From assembly GCF_002210435.1 (NCBI RefSeq), contig NZ_MZMV01000019.1, positions 1 through 64,000 of the forward strand: a stretch of DNA of 64,000 nt, in the 5' to 3' direction. Every line of letters begins with the position of its first letter. Positions within the stretch are counted from its first letter, which is position 1. Made by a program: the position numbers and the translations under genes. This document shows, piece by piece, positions 53,002 to 60,814 of this stretch. The stretch is from Micromonospora wenchangensis. Its GTDB lineage: Bacteria > Actinomycetota > Actinomycetes > Mycobacteriales > Micromonosporaceae. A model generated the notes under the pieces. The model saw only the letters and a list, made by a program, of their open reading frames with translations. It made no database searches and was not told the DNA's origin.

Positions 53002-53367
53002 TCAGGCTGCCAGTCGGACCGCGTTACGCGAGGTGGCCACACCACTGGCCGCCAGTCGCGCCTCGGCCTCGACCCGGAGGGCGGCATCGCGGGCGAGGTC
53101 CTCCTTGCGCGGACGGCCCCGGGGCCGCTTCCGCGGGACGACCGCGCCACGCTCGAAGATCTCGCCACCCCAGACGCCCCACGGCTCGGCCCGCTCGACC
53201 GCCCCGGCCAGGCACTCGACGCGCAGCGGGCAGTCCCCGCAGAGCGACTTGGCCAGCTCCAGGTCGGTGGGCGAGTCGGAGAACCACAGGTCGGGGTCGA
53301 ACTTCCGACAGGGCAGGTTCGCCTCCAGCTCGACGCTCACGTCGAGGGGGGCCAACGCCAGACTCAT
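53002..53367 (-). CDS. whiB7: WhiB7 (WblC) redox/antibiotic-response transcription factor
   Basis: 121 residues. Four iron-sulphur Cys: C20, C43, C46 and C52 (CGDCPLRVEC). The WhiB turn is EPWGVWGG and the C-terminal AT-hook RGRPRKED is diagnostic for WhiB7. It partners with the primary sigma factor to induce intrinsic antibiotic resistance genes when translation is inhibited. Expression is normally controlled by a long leader; here one of about 480 bases with an intrinsic terminator is visible. ABC1 kinase and uvrD2 flank it as in mycobacteria. Confidence 0.96.
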   Translation of the reverse strand: MSLALAPLDVSVELEANLPCRKFDPDLWFSDSPTDLELAKSLCGDCPLRVECLAGAVERAEPWGVWGGEIFERGAVVPRKRPRGRPRKEDLARDAALRVEAEARLAASGVATSRNAVRLAA

Positions 53368-53429
53368 CTCCCGGTCACCTCTCTCTCACTTCGATCTCGT
53401 GGATCGCATTTCCGACGTACTTCGACGGG

Positions 53430-53475
53430 CAAAAAACTGAGGCCGCGGATCCCGGTGAGCGGGTTCCGCGGCCTC
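53430..53475 (-). terminator. Intrinsic terminator/attenuator in the whiB7 leader
   Basis: On the minus strand a 15-bp stem (GAGGCCGCGGAACCC pairing with GGGATCCGCGGCCTC, one mismatch) is followed by AGTTTTTT, a rare true U-tract in this GC-rich window. It lies 63 bases before the whiB7 start, so it stops transcription before the gene unless prevented. Confidence 0.88.
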
Positions 53476-53519
53476 GAGGTGAGCCGGTGGTCTGAGTGTC
53501 AGACCGGTCTACCTCGAGG
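53472..53519 (-). promoter_or_regulatory. Upstream leader hairpin overlapping the attenuator arm
   Basis: CCTCGAGGTAGACCGGTCTGA pairs with TCAGACCACCGGCTCACCTCGAGG (small bulges, loop CAC). Its 3' arm shares CCTC with the 5' arm of the terminator, so the two compete. The stop codon of the leader frame lies within this hairpin. Confidence 0.65.
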
Positions 53520-53756
53520 TGGAACGCCGCGGACATCCATGCGCTTCTTGGCGACATCGATGCCCAGACCCGTGAAGCCACTGGTCCCCTCGACACCCGC
53601 AGTGGGCGCAACAGTCAGGTTCAGCTCGGCCTGAACCGAGACCTGGTGCACCTGCGGGATCGACGGTCGCGGAGCGGCAAGGGCCACCCACGCAGCCGAC
53701 AGCGGAGCGCAGGCAGCTGGCATCGCCGCCGGACGCTCATAAGTGATGATCTCCAC
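53499..53756 (-). CDS. Putative leader ORF of whiB7
   Basis: 85 codons from GTG 53756 with GGGAGGTGG ending 5 bases upstream. Starts MEIITYERPAAMPAAC and ends DVRGVPPRGRPV. Its stop lies inside the upstream hairpin and 24 bases before the attenuator stem. Leader frames sense ribosome stalling at whiB7/wblC in other actinobacteria; here the role is inferred from position. A shorter internal frame could equally be the sensor. Confidence 0.45.
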   Translation of the reverse strand: MEIITYERPAAMPAACAPLSAAWVALAAPRPSIPQVHQVSVQAELNLTVAPTAGVEGTSGFTGLGIDVAKKRMDVRGVPPRGRPV

Positions 53757-53844
53757 GGGTGCCACCTCCCTCACGTTCCTCGTGCCGATTCGGACTCAGC
53801 CCCCGTGAGCAGCCGTTATGGCGCTGCTCCCGAGGTGCGTCCTG

Positions 53845-53885
53845 AGGCTATTCCTCGCCACGGGGCGAGGGCAAACGAATTTACG
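53845..53885 (-). promoter_or_regulatory. Predicted whiB7 promoter with AT-rich WhiB7-type element
   Basis: On the minus strand: AT-rich CGTAAATTCG, then -35 TTGCCC (53869-53874), an 18-base spacer, and -10 TAGCCT (53845-53850). An AT-rich block just ahead of the -35 box is the WhiB7 autoregulation signature. It overlaps the 3' end of uvrD2. Confidence 0.6.
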
Positions 53886-56061
53886 ACGAGATTTCGAGAG
53901 TTTTTTCCGGGCCGATCTCGTCGACCGTCGCGCCCGCCACCAACGCCAGCACCGCCTCGCCGTACAGGCCGAGTTTGCGGGGGCCGATGCCGGCGATCGC
54001 GATCAGCTCCTCGACCCGGCCCGGCCGCCGTTCGGCCAGCGCGACCAGGGTGGCGTCGGTGAAGACCACGTAGGCCGGGACCCGCTGCGCCCCGGCCACC
54101 CGGGCCCGCCAGTCGCACAGCCGCTCGTAGAGCTGCTCGTCGATGTCGGACGGGCAGGTGGGGCAGCGGCCCAACTTGCGGTCGGCGCCGGCGAGCAGGG
54201 TCGCGCCACAGATCCGGCAGGACACCACCGGGGCCCGCCGCCGCTCGACCGCCCGCTTCGCCGCGCCCGCACCGCCCGACCGGCCCGTACCGGCCCGTTC
54301 GCCGCCACCGCTGCGGTCCAGTTGGGGCAGGAACCGCGACGGACGGCGGGCCCGCCCACCCGGGGAGCGGGCCGACGCGTACGACAGCCAGAGCCACTGC
54401 CGGGCCCGGGTGATCCCGACGTAGAGCAGCCGCCGTTCCTCCTCGACCTGCTCCGGGGTACGGGCGTACGAGGTGGGCAGGGTGCCCTCGGAGAGACCGA
54501 CCAGGAAGACCGCGTCCCACTCCAGCCCCTTGGCCGAGTGCAGGGAGGCCAGGGTCACCCCGTCCACCGTCGGCACGTGCTGCTGGGCGGCCCGCCGGGC
54601 CAGCTCGTCGTTGAAGTCGGCCAGGCTGGCCGGACGCTCCACCGTCGCGGCCTCGCCGATCGGCAGCACCTCGGGGGTGGCCGCGTACTCCTCGGCGAGC
54701 TGGACCAGGGCGGCGAGCGCCTCCCAGCGTTCCCGGGCGGCGCCACCGGGCGGGGCGGTGTCGGGCGTCCAGCCGACGGCGGTCAGCGCCTCCCGGACGG
54801 CGATCGGCAGCGGCGTCTCGCCCGGGATCGAGCGGGTGGCGGCCCGCAGCGCCACCATCGCCTGGCGGACCTCGGCGCGCTCGAAGAACCGCTCCGCCCC
54901 CTGCACCACGTACGGGACGCCGACCTCGGTCAACGCCTTCTCGTACGCCTCGGACTGGGCGTTGGTGCGGAACAGCACGGCGATCTCCTTCGCCGGGGTG
55001 CCCCCGTCGACGAGCACCCGGCAGCGGGCCGCCACCGCGGTCGCCTCGGCCGGCTCGTCGGTGAAGATCCGCAGCTCCGGTTCGGGGCCGGGCGGGCGCT
55101 GGCCGTGCAGCTCCAGCCGCAGCCGCGCCTCGGTGCCCCGGGCCTGCCCGATCACCGCGTTGGCCAACCCGACCACCTGGGGGGTGGACCGGTAGTCGCG
55201 GACCAGCCGGACCACCGTGGCCGCCCGGTGCCGGCGCGGGAAGTCGATCAGGTACGCCGAGGTGGCCCCGGTGAACGAGTAGATCGTCTGGCTGGCGTCA
55301 CCGACCACTGTCACGTCGTCCCGGCCGCCCAGCCAGGCGTCGAGCAGCCGCTGCTGGAGCGGGTTGACGTCCTGGTACTCGTCGACGACGAAGTGCCGGT
55401 ACTGGCCGCGTACCTGCTCGGCGACGTCCGGGTGCTCCTCGATGCCCCACACCGCGGCGCGCAGCATGTCCTCGAAGTCGATCACCCCGGAGGAGCGTTT
55501 CAGCCGCTCGTACGCGGTGAACACCTCGGCCACCCTCGCCGGCTCGTACGGCGTCTCGCGCAGCGCCCGGGTCGCGGCGACCACGTACTCCCCCGGCTCG
55601 ACGAGCGACGACTTGGCCCACTCGATCTCGCCGGCCAGGTCCCGGGCGGCGGCCCGGTCGGCCCGCAGGCCGACCTTGGCGGCGGCCAGGGTGACCACCC
55701 GGACCTTGCTGTCCAGCAGCTCCGGCATGGCCCGCCCGGACAGCAGCCGGGGGGCGAAGTAGCGCACCTGGCGCAGCGCCGCCGCGTGGAACGTCCGGGC
55801 CTGTACGCCCGGCACCCCGATCAGGGCCAGCCGGTGCCGCATCTCGGCGGCGGCGCGGGCGGTGAAGGTGACCGCGAGCACGTGCCGCCCGGAGATCCCG
55901 CCGGTCAGCACCCGGTGGGCGATCCGGGAGGTCACCGCCCGGGTCTTGCCGGTGCCGGCGCCTGCCAGGACGCAGACCGGGCCGGCCGGGGCGGTCACCA
56001 CCGACCGCTGCTCCGGGTCCAGCCCGGCGAGCACCGTCTCCGCCGCTGAGTGAACCGCCAC
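53881..56061 (-). CDS. uvrD2: ATP-dependent DNA helicase UvrD2
   Basis: 726 residues. Superfamily 1 helicase: Q-motif LDPEQRSVV, Walker A AGAGTGKT (about residue 33), Walker B VDEYQDVNPLQQ, motif III GDASQTIYSFTGA, motif IV VRLVRDYRST, motif V TLASLHSAKGLEWDAVFL, motif VI LLYVGITRARQWLWLS. Then a four-Cys knuckle (CRICG and CPTCP) and a C-terminal HRDC domain (RLCDWRARVAG, IAGIGPRKL), the UvrD2 layout. DNA repair/unwinding, cytosolic. Next to mrx1 and whiB7 as in mycobacteria. Confidence 0.95.
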   Translation of the reverse strand: MAVHSAAETVLAGLDPEQRSVVTAPAGPVCVLAGAGTGKTRAVTSRIAHRVLTGGISGRHVLAVTFTARAAAEMRHRLALIGVPGVQARTFHAAALRQVRYFAPRLLSGRAMPELLDSKVRVVTLAAAKVGLRADRAAARDLAGEIEWAKSSLVEPGEYVVAATRALRETPYEPARVAEVFTAYERLKRSSGVIDFEDMLRAAVWGIEEHPDVAEQVRGQYRHFVVDEYQDVNPLQQRLLDAWLGGRDDVTVVGDASQTIYSFTGATSAYLIDFPRRHRAATVVRLVRDYRSTPQVVGLANAVIGQARGTEARLRLELHGQRPPGPEPELRIFTDEPAEATAVAARCRVLVDGGTPAKEIAVLFRTNAQSEAYEKALTEVGVPYVVQGAERFFERAEVRQAMVALRAATRSIPGETPLPIAVREALTAVGWTPDTAPPGGAARERWEALAALVQLAEEYAATPEVLPIGEAATVERPASLADFNDELARRAAQQHVPTVDGVTLASLHSAKGLEWDAVFLVGLSEGTLPTSYARTPEQVEEERRLLYVGITRARQWLWLSYASARSPGGRARRPSRFLPQLDRSGGGERAGTGRSGGAGAAKRAVERRRAPVVSCRICGATLLAGADRKLGRCPTCPSDIDEQLYERLCDWRARVAGAQRVPAYVVFTDATLVALAERRPGRVEELIAIAGIGPRKLGLYGEAVLALVAGATVDEIGPEKTLEISS

Positions 56062-56150
56062 AGCGAGGAATCATCTCAGCTCCGGCCGGTGTTGCACCGG
56101 TTAGCCTGGCCTGACCCGGGCCGGTGCGGCGACCCTTGGAGGATCCGACG

Positions 56151-56393
56151 ATGTTGACCATGTATTCCACCCCGTGGTGCGGCTACTGCCACCGGCTGAA
56201 GTCGCAGCTGGACCGGGAAGGCATCGGGTACGAGGTGGTCGACATCGAGCAGGACCCGAAGGCCGCGGAGTTCGTGATGAGTGTCAACGGCGGCAACCAG
56301 ACCGTGCCGACGCTGCGCTTCGACGACGGCAGCGCCCTGACCAACCCCTCCATCACCCAGGTCAAGCAGCACCTGGCCACGATCGCGGGCTGA
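56151..56393 (+). CDS. mrx1: Mycoredoxin (mycothiol-dependent glutaredoxin-like)
   Basis: 80 residues from ATG 56151 with GGAGGA 6 bases upstream. Redox motif WCGYC near residue 10, cis-Pro motif TVPTLRF, and GGNQ. Reduces mycothiol mixed disulphides in actinobacteria. Divergent from uvrD2, as in the Rv3198A neighbourhood. Confidence 0.95.
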   Translation: MLTMYSTPWCGYCHRLKSQLDREGIGYEVVDIEQDPKAAEFVMSVNGGNQTVPTLRFDDGSALTNPSITQVKQHLATIAG

Positions 56394-56410
56394 GCCCGGT
56401 CGTACGACCC

Positions 56411-56443
56411 GCAGCGGCCGACCCCGGTGGGGCCGGCCGCTGC
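56411..56443. terminator. Bidirectional terminator between mrx1 and the MFS gene
   Basis: 15-bp stem GCAGCGGCCGACCCC / GGGGCCGGCCGCTGC (one mismatch) with loop GGT in a 64-base convergent gap. Confidence 0.7.
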
Positions 56444-56457
56444 GGCGTGTCGCGGGG

Positions 56458-57735
56458 TCAGCGCCCGGTCAGCCGGTCACCGGTCGGGTCGGGCAGCGGA
56501 CGACGGGGGGCCGGGATGCGGGCCACGGCCGGTGTCGTGGGCGGGACCGGCGGATTCGGCGGGGTGAGCCGGCGTCCCCGCCAGAGCCACAGGCCGGCGG
56601 CTGTGGTGACCACCCCGACGACCACGAAGAGCAGCCGGTAGTCGAACACGCCGACGAGCAGCGCCCCGGCCCCGATGGAGACCGCCTGCGGCCCGCTGAC
56701 CAGCGCCTCGGAGGCGGCGGTGACCCGACCGAGCAGCCCCGGCGGGGTACGCCGCTGGACCAGCGTGGTCAGCCCGACCATGGTCAGCGGCAGGGACAAC
56801 CCGGCGAGCAGCAGGGCCAGCACGCCGAGCCGGAGGTCCGGCCAGGCCAGGGTCAGCGCGGCCGGGCCGAACAGGGTCACCCCGACGGCGAGCGCGCCCA
56901 GTTCACCGACCCGGCGCACCACCGTCGACGAGAGCAGGCCGCCCACCAGGCCACCGATCCCCTGCACGGCGATCAGCACGCCGACGAAGGCGGCGTCGCG
57001 GCGTAGCCCCTGGTCGACGTACGCGAAGATCAGTGATTCGGTGAAGCCCATCACGAGCGAGCCCAGGCCGTAGCCGAGCAGGGCCCGGCGCAGGGCGGCC
57101 TCGCGGCCCAGGTGACGCAGCCCCGCCCCCAGCTCGGCCGGCCAGCGCAGGGCGGCGGCGGCCGGCGGTTGTTCGGTCACCCGGAGCAGTCCCACCACGG
57201 CGGCGGCGACCACGAACCCGGTCATCGCGAGGCTGGTCAGCAGCCAACCGCCGACCGCGGCGTAGAGGGCCGCGCCGGCCAGCGGGCCACCGAGGCGCAG
57301 GCCCTGTCGCACGGTCTGCAACGCCCCGTTCGCGTCGGCCAGCAGTTCGCTCGGCACGAGCTGGCGCAGCAGGCCGCTCAGGGTCGCGTGCAGGGTCAGG
57401 TAGGACAGCCCGTAGCAGGCGGCCACCACGTAGATGATCCAGACGTCGGCCCGGTCGTGGACCGCGAACAGCGGGCTGAGCAGCAGGGCCGTGCCCAGGT
57501 TCGCGGCCACGAAGAACGGCCGGCGGCGGTAGCGGTCGACCACCCAGCCGATCAGCGGGGCCAGGATCATCGGCGCGATGATCGCGAAGATCGTCGCGCC
57601 GGCCAGCCCGTCGGAGCCGGTCAGGTCCTTGACCCAGATGGCCAGGGCGAGCAGCAGCACCGACTCGGCCGCCATGCTGGCCAGCAGCGCGACGAAGAGC
57701 AGACGGAAGTCGGGGCGGCGCAGGACGGTGCGCAT
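56458..57735 (-). CDS. MFS transporter (drug-efflux type)
   Basis: 425 residues from ATG 57735 with GGAGGG 5 bases upstream. Twelve predicted helices, with the MFS loop IGWVVDRYRRRPFFVAANLG after helix 2 and a similar basic loop in the second half (RRTPPGLLGRVTAASEAL, typical of the MFS_3/enterobactin-exporter-like group). Probably exports a small molecule; no regulator is fused. Divergent from the DUF5753 regulator, which may control it. Confidence 0.85.
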   Translation of the reverse strand: MRTVLRRPDFRLLFVALLASMAAESVLLLALAIWVKDLTGSDGLAGATIFAIIAPMILAPLIGWVVDRYRRRPFFVAANLGTALLLSPLFAVHDRADVWIIYVVAACYGLSYLTLHATLSGLLRQLVPSELLADANGALQTVRQGLRLGGPLAGAALYAAVGGWLLTSLAMTGFVVAAAVVGLLRVTEQPPAAAALRWPAELGAGLRHLGREAALRRALLGYGLGSLVMGFTESLIFAYVDQGLRRDAAFVGVLIAVQGIGGLVGGLLSSTVVRRVGELGALAVGVTLFGPAALTLAWPDLRLGVLALLLAGLSLPLTMVGLTTLVQRRTPPGLLGRVTAASEALVSGPQAVSIGAGALLVGVFDYRLLFVVVGVVTTAAGLWLWRGRRLTPPNPPVPPTTPAVARIPAPRRPLPDPTGDRLTGR

Positions 57736-57966
57736 GGGTTCCCTCCGGCGGGGGTGGCGTCCGGCTGGACGCGTACGGGGGAACTGCCGCCGGTGGGGAC
57801 GGCGTCGTCCCGGCCCGGCTGACACGTTCCACAGTCGTCTTTCTGTCGCAAGACACGCCCTCGCCGGGACCTCCGACGCCGGTCGCGCCGTCCATACTGA
57901 CCGTGGGGGTCGAGTTTCATACAGTTACCGTCGCGTCTCGTGGCGGTCTACGGAATCGAGGACACC

Positions 57967-58941
57967 GTGCCTCCTGCCGTACCGAGCCCGATCCTGCGTC
58001 GCCGCAGGCTCGGCACTGACCTGCGTCGCCTGCGCGAGGCGGCGGGACTCACCGGCGACCAGGTGATCGAGCGGATCGGCTGGGCGTCGGCGTCGAAGCT
58101 GTCCCGGCTGGAGAACGGCCGCAGCCGGCCCGACCCGGAGGACGTGGCCGTCCTGCTCGACCTCTACCGGGCCGCCCCCGCCCTGCGGGAGGAGCTGCTG
58201 GTCATCACCGAGGAGGCCGGCGACATGCGCGCCTGGCGCAAGTCGTACCCGGTGATGACCCAGCAGCAGCTCGGCTGGGCGGAGCTGGAGGCGGGCTGCG
58301 CCCAGATCCGCGAGTACAACCCGGTCCTGGTGCCGGGGCTGTTGCAGACCGAGGGGTACGCCCGGCTGCGGATCGTCTCGGCCAACGCCGCGGCGGCGTC
58401 GGCCGACCCGTCCGCCGGGGACGATCCGGAGACCGAGGTCAAGGCACGGCTGGGCCGGCAGTCCCTGCTGGACCGCCCGGACGGTCCCCGCTACACGGCG
58501 GTGCTGGAGGAGGCGGCGCTGGGTCGCCGGGCCTGCCCGCCGGACGTGCTGCGGGACCAGCTCGCCCACCTCTGCGAGCTGGCCATGCTGCCGAACGTGA
58601 CGCTGCACCTGCTGCTGCGCGACACCCGGATCGGCGAGTTCTACCTGCCGCCGACGGCCTTCTCGCTCTACCGGTTCACCGATTCGCAGGACCCGGAGAC
58701 GCTGGCGATCGAAGGAGGCTTCATCGACGTCATGTCGACCGAGGCATCTACGGTAAATCGCTATAAAGTGACCTTTGAGTGGCTATGCTCGGCGGCGCTC
58801 TCCGCATCGGACACCCTTACCTGGCTCTTCGCGGCGACGGGACGGCTGACCGACACGGCGGCCTCGTCCGTGGTGGTTCCGGGTCCGACAGCAGCGCCGG
58901 CCCAACGCCGCCGACAACCTGGGCGCCTGACGGAGCGGTGA
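57967..58941 (+). CDS. XRE-type regulator with DUF5753 domain
   Basis: 324 residues from GTG 57967 (GAGG 6 bases upstream); a GTG at 57940 is possible. N-terminal helix-turn-helix LGTDLRRLREAAGLTGDQVIERIGWASASKLSRLENGR, given here by its key parts LGTDLRRLREAAGLTG and SKLSRLENGR. The C-terminal DUF5753 domain includes VPGLLQTEGYAR and LPNVTLHLLL. Forms the common actinomycete pair with the DUF397 protein encoded next. Confidence 0.93.
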   Translation: MPPAVPSPILRRRRLGTDLRRLREAAGLTGDQVIERIGWASASKLSRLENGRSRPDPEDVAVLLDLYRAAPALREELLVITEEAGDMRAWRKSYPVMTQQQLGWAELEAGCAQIREYNPVLVPGLLQTEGYARLRIVSANAAAASADPSAGDDPETEVKARLGRQSLLDRPDGPRYTAVLEEAALGRRACPPDVLRDQLAHLCELAMLPNVTLHLLLRDTRIGEFYLPPTAFSLYRFTDSQDPETLAIEGGFIDVMSTEASTVNRYKVTFEWLCSAALSASDTLTWLFAATGRLTDTAASSVVVPGPTAAPAQRRRQPGRLTER

Positions 58942-59014
58942 CACACCGACCCGCCGGGGCCGGGCGACCGCCGCTCGTTTCGTCGAAGCAGTTCCAGGAA
59001 CCAGGAGCAGAGCC

Positions 59015-59233
59015 ATGAACGAGATCCAGACCGTGCCCGCCGACCTGCGCTGGCACAAGAGCAGCCGTAGTCAGACCTCCAACTGCGTGGAGGTCGCCCG
59101 GCTGCGTACCGCGACGACCGAGGTGGCGTTGCGGGACAGCAAGGACCCGGACGGCCCGGTGCTGCTGTTCCCGCGGGCCGACTGGCTCGGCTTCCTCCGG
59201 GGCACCCGGGACGGCCAGTTCACCCTGGACTGA
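59015..59233 (+). CDS. DUF397 protein, partner of the DUF5753 regulator
   Basis: 72 residues, with AGGAGCAG ahead of the ATG. Family signature WHKSSRSQTSNCVEVA and VALRDSKDPDGPVLLF. Such small proteins usually modulate or are controlled by the adjacent XRE/DUF5753 regulator, as in the whiJ-type systems. Clear family call; molecular role unproven here. Confidence 0.95.
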   Translation: MNEIQTVPADLRWHKSSRSQTSNCVEVARLRTATTEVALRDSKDPDGPVLLFPRADWLGFLRGTRDGQFTLD

Positions 59234-59467
59234 TCCGGTCACCGAGCGGGGTCGTCGGCAGCCTGCCGGCGGCCCCGCGTCGTCGCGCCACCACCCCCGT
59301 CACCTCCGCCCGACGACCCGCCTGAGCAGGCATCGGATGATCGGACAGGACCCGGTCGAAGGCCGGCGTTTCGCTTGCCGGGAACACCGGCGGGCGTAAC
59401 ATGACGATCCAGTGACATGGAAGTTCCACAACGTACCCGGCCACCCGCGGTCCGTCCGGAGACCACC

Positions 59468-59734
59468 ATGCGTTACCTGATCGTCCGTACCGACATCCGC
59501 ACCGCCGCCGACATCGACCTCGCCGCCGCCTGGGCGGGCGGAGGTTGCCTACGCAACGAGACCACCACCCCCGAACTGCGCCGCCAGACCGTGCACGCCG
59601 AGGACCGGGACGCGGCCCTGCTGCTGGCCCGGGCCCTGTCCACCGTGGGCGCGGTCCGCGCCGGCCGGCAGCGGATCAAGGTGCTGCCGCTCGGCGAACC
59701 CGGCCGACGGCACCGGAACCGGCCACCCGGCTGA
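59468..59734 (+). CDS. Small hypothetical protein
   Basis: 88 residues from ATG 59468. Starts MRYLIVRTDIRTAADIDLAA, an alpha/beta start, then an Arg-rich end. A TAACATGACG stretch lies about 70 bases upstream. No family recognised. Confidence 0.5.
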   Translation: MRYLIVRTDIRTAADIDLAAAWAGGGCLRNETTTPELRRQTVHAEDRDAALLLARALSTVGAVRAGRQRIKVLPLGEPGRRHRNRPPG

Positions 59735-59803
59735 CCGACGTCCGTCGTGGTCGCCACCGGCCCCCGCCGGGTCGACTCCCCGTCCGGCCACGACGGCCCG
59801 TGT

Positions 59804-59847
59804 TCCCGGCCCGGGGCCGTCGCGGCAACGACGGCCCGGGGCCGGGA
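59804..59847 (-). terminator. Terminator downstream of nudC
   Basis: 19-bp stem (one mismatch) beginning TCCCGGCCCGGGGCCGTCG with loop CGGCAA, 20 bases after the nudC stop. Confidence 0.75.
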
Positions 59848-59866
59848 CCGCAGCCGCCCCGGGCGG

Positions 59867-60814
59867 TCAGCAGTGGCCGTCGAGCCAGCGGTGGATCAGG
59901 AACAACGCGATCGACGACGGCGGCGGCAGGATCACCCGGTCGCCGTCCCCGGCGTCCACCGCCCGACCGGCCAGCACCGCGCCGATCTCCCGCCTGGTGA
60001 ACCAGCGCGCGTACGCGATCTCCGTCGGGTCGACCCGCACCGGCTCCCCCGGGTCCGCCTCGGCCAGGTAGCCGAGCATCAGCGAGCCGGGGAACGGCCA
60101 GGCCTGGCTGCCCGCGTACGTGATCCGCTCGACCCCGACGCCGACCTCCTCGCGGACCTCGCGCAGCACGGCCGCCTCGGCGGACTCCCCCGGCTCGACG
60201 TACCCGGCGAGGCAGGAGAACCGCCGCTGCCCCGGGGTCCGTGGCCAGGTGGCGTTGTTGCCGAGCAGGCAGCGCCCGTCCGGGCCGTCCACCCCGTCGT
60301 GCACCAGGACGATCATCGCCGGGTCGGTACGCGGCCACATCCGGTGGCCGTCCGCGCCCACCCGTGACCAGCCGCCCTCGGCGACCTCGGTCCGGTGCCC
60401 CGACCGGGGCGACCAGCCGTGCCCCAGGTGCCAGTTGACCAGGGCGAGCGCGGTGGTGAAGATGCCCGCGTCCCGGTCGTCGAGCAGGTGGCCGACCTCC
60501 CGCAGGTTGGCCTCCCGGGTGCCCGGCAGCTCCGGCAGCGGGGCGTCCACCGCGAAGACCGGCACCCCGTCCGGCTCCACCCCGAGAAAGAGCGGGTACG
60601 CTTCCCCCGGCGGGCCCAGCTCGGCGGCGTCCCGCAACACCAGCACCGGCGGGTTAGCGTCGGCACGGACCAGCGCCCGCCCGTCCCGGGTCGAGTCCAG
60701 CACCAGCACCCGGGCCCGCTGCCACGCCTGCGCCAGCCACTGCGGGTCGGTACGCCGGTGCGCCGCCCGGTCCAGGGTGGACCGGGCCAGCGGCGGCGCG
60801 GTCTCCCCGCTCAC
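59867..60814 (-). CDS. nudC: NAD+ diphosphatase (NudC) lacking the zinc ribbon
   Basis: 315 residues; GTG start overlaps the M16 stop (GTGA). Nudix box GYVEPGESAEAAVLREVREE with EVGV, and SQAWPFPGSLMLG, the NADH-pyrophosphatase motif. Hydrolyses NAD(H), possibly also NAD-capped RNA. The four-Cys zinc ribbon usual between the N-domain and Nudix box is gone; the same stretch (WSPRSGHRTEVAEGGW) has no Cys. Catalytic Glu residues are kept, so activity is expected. Confidence 0.93.
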   Translation of the reverse strand: MSGETAPPLARSTLDRAAHRRTDPQWLAQAWQRARVLVLDSTRDGRALVRADANPPVLVLRDAAELGPPGEAYPLFLGVEPDGVPVFAVDAPLPELPGTREANLREVGHLLDDRDAGIFTTALALVNWHLGHGWSPRSGHRTEVAEGGWSRVGADGHRMWPRTDPAMIVLVHDGVDGPDGRCLLGNNATWPRTPGQRRFSCLAGYVEPGESAEAAVLREVREEVGVGVERITYAGSQAWPFPGSLMLGYLAEADPGEPVRVDPTEIAYARWFTRREIGAVLAGRAVDAGDGDRVILPPPSSIALFLIHRWLDGHC

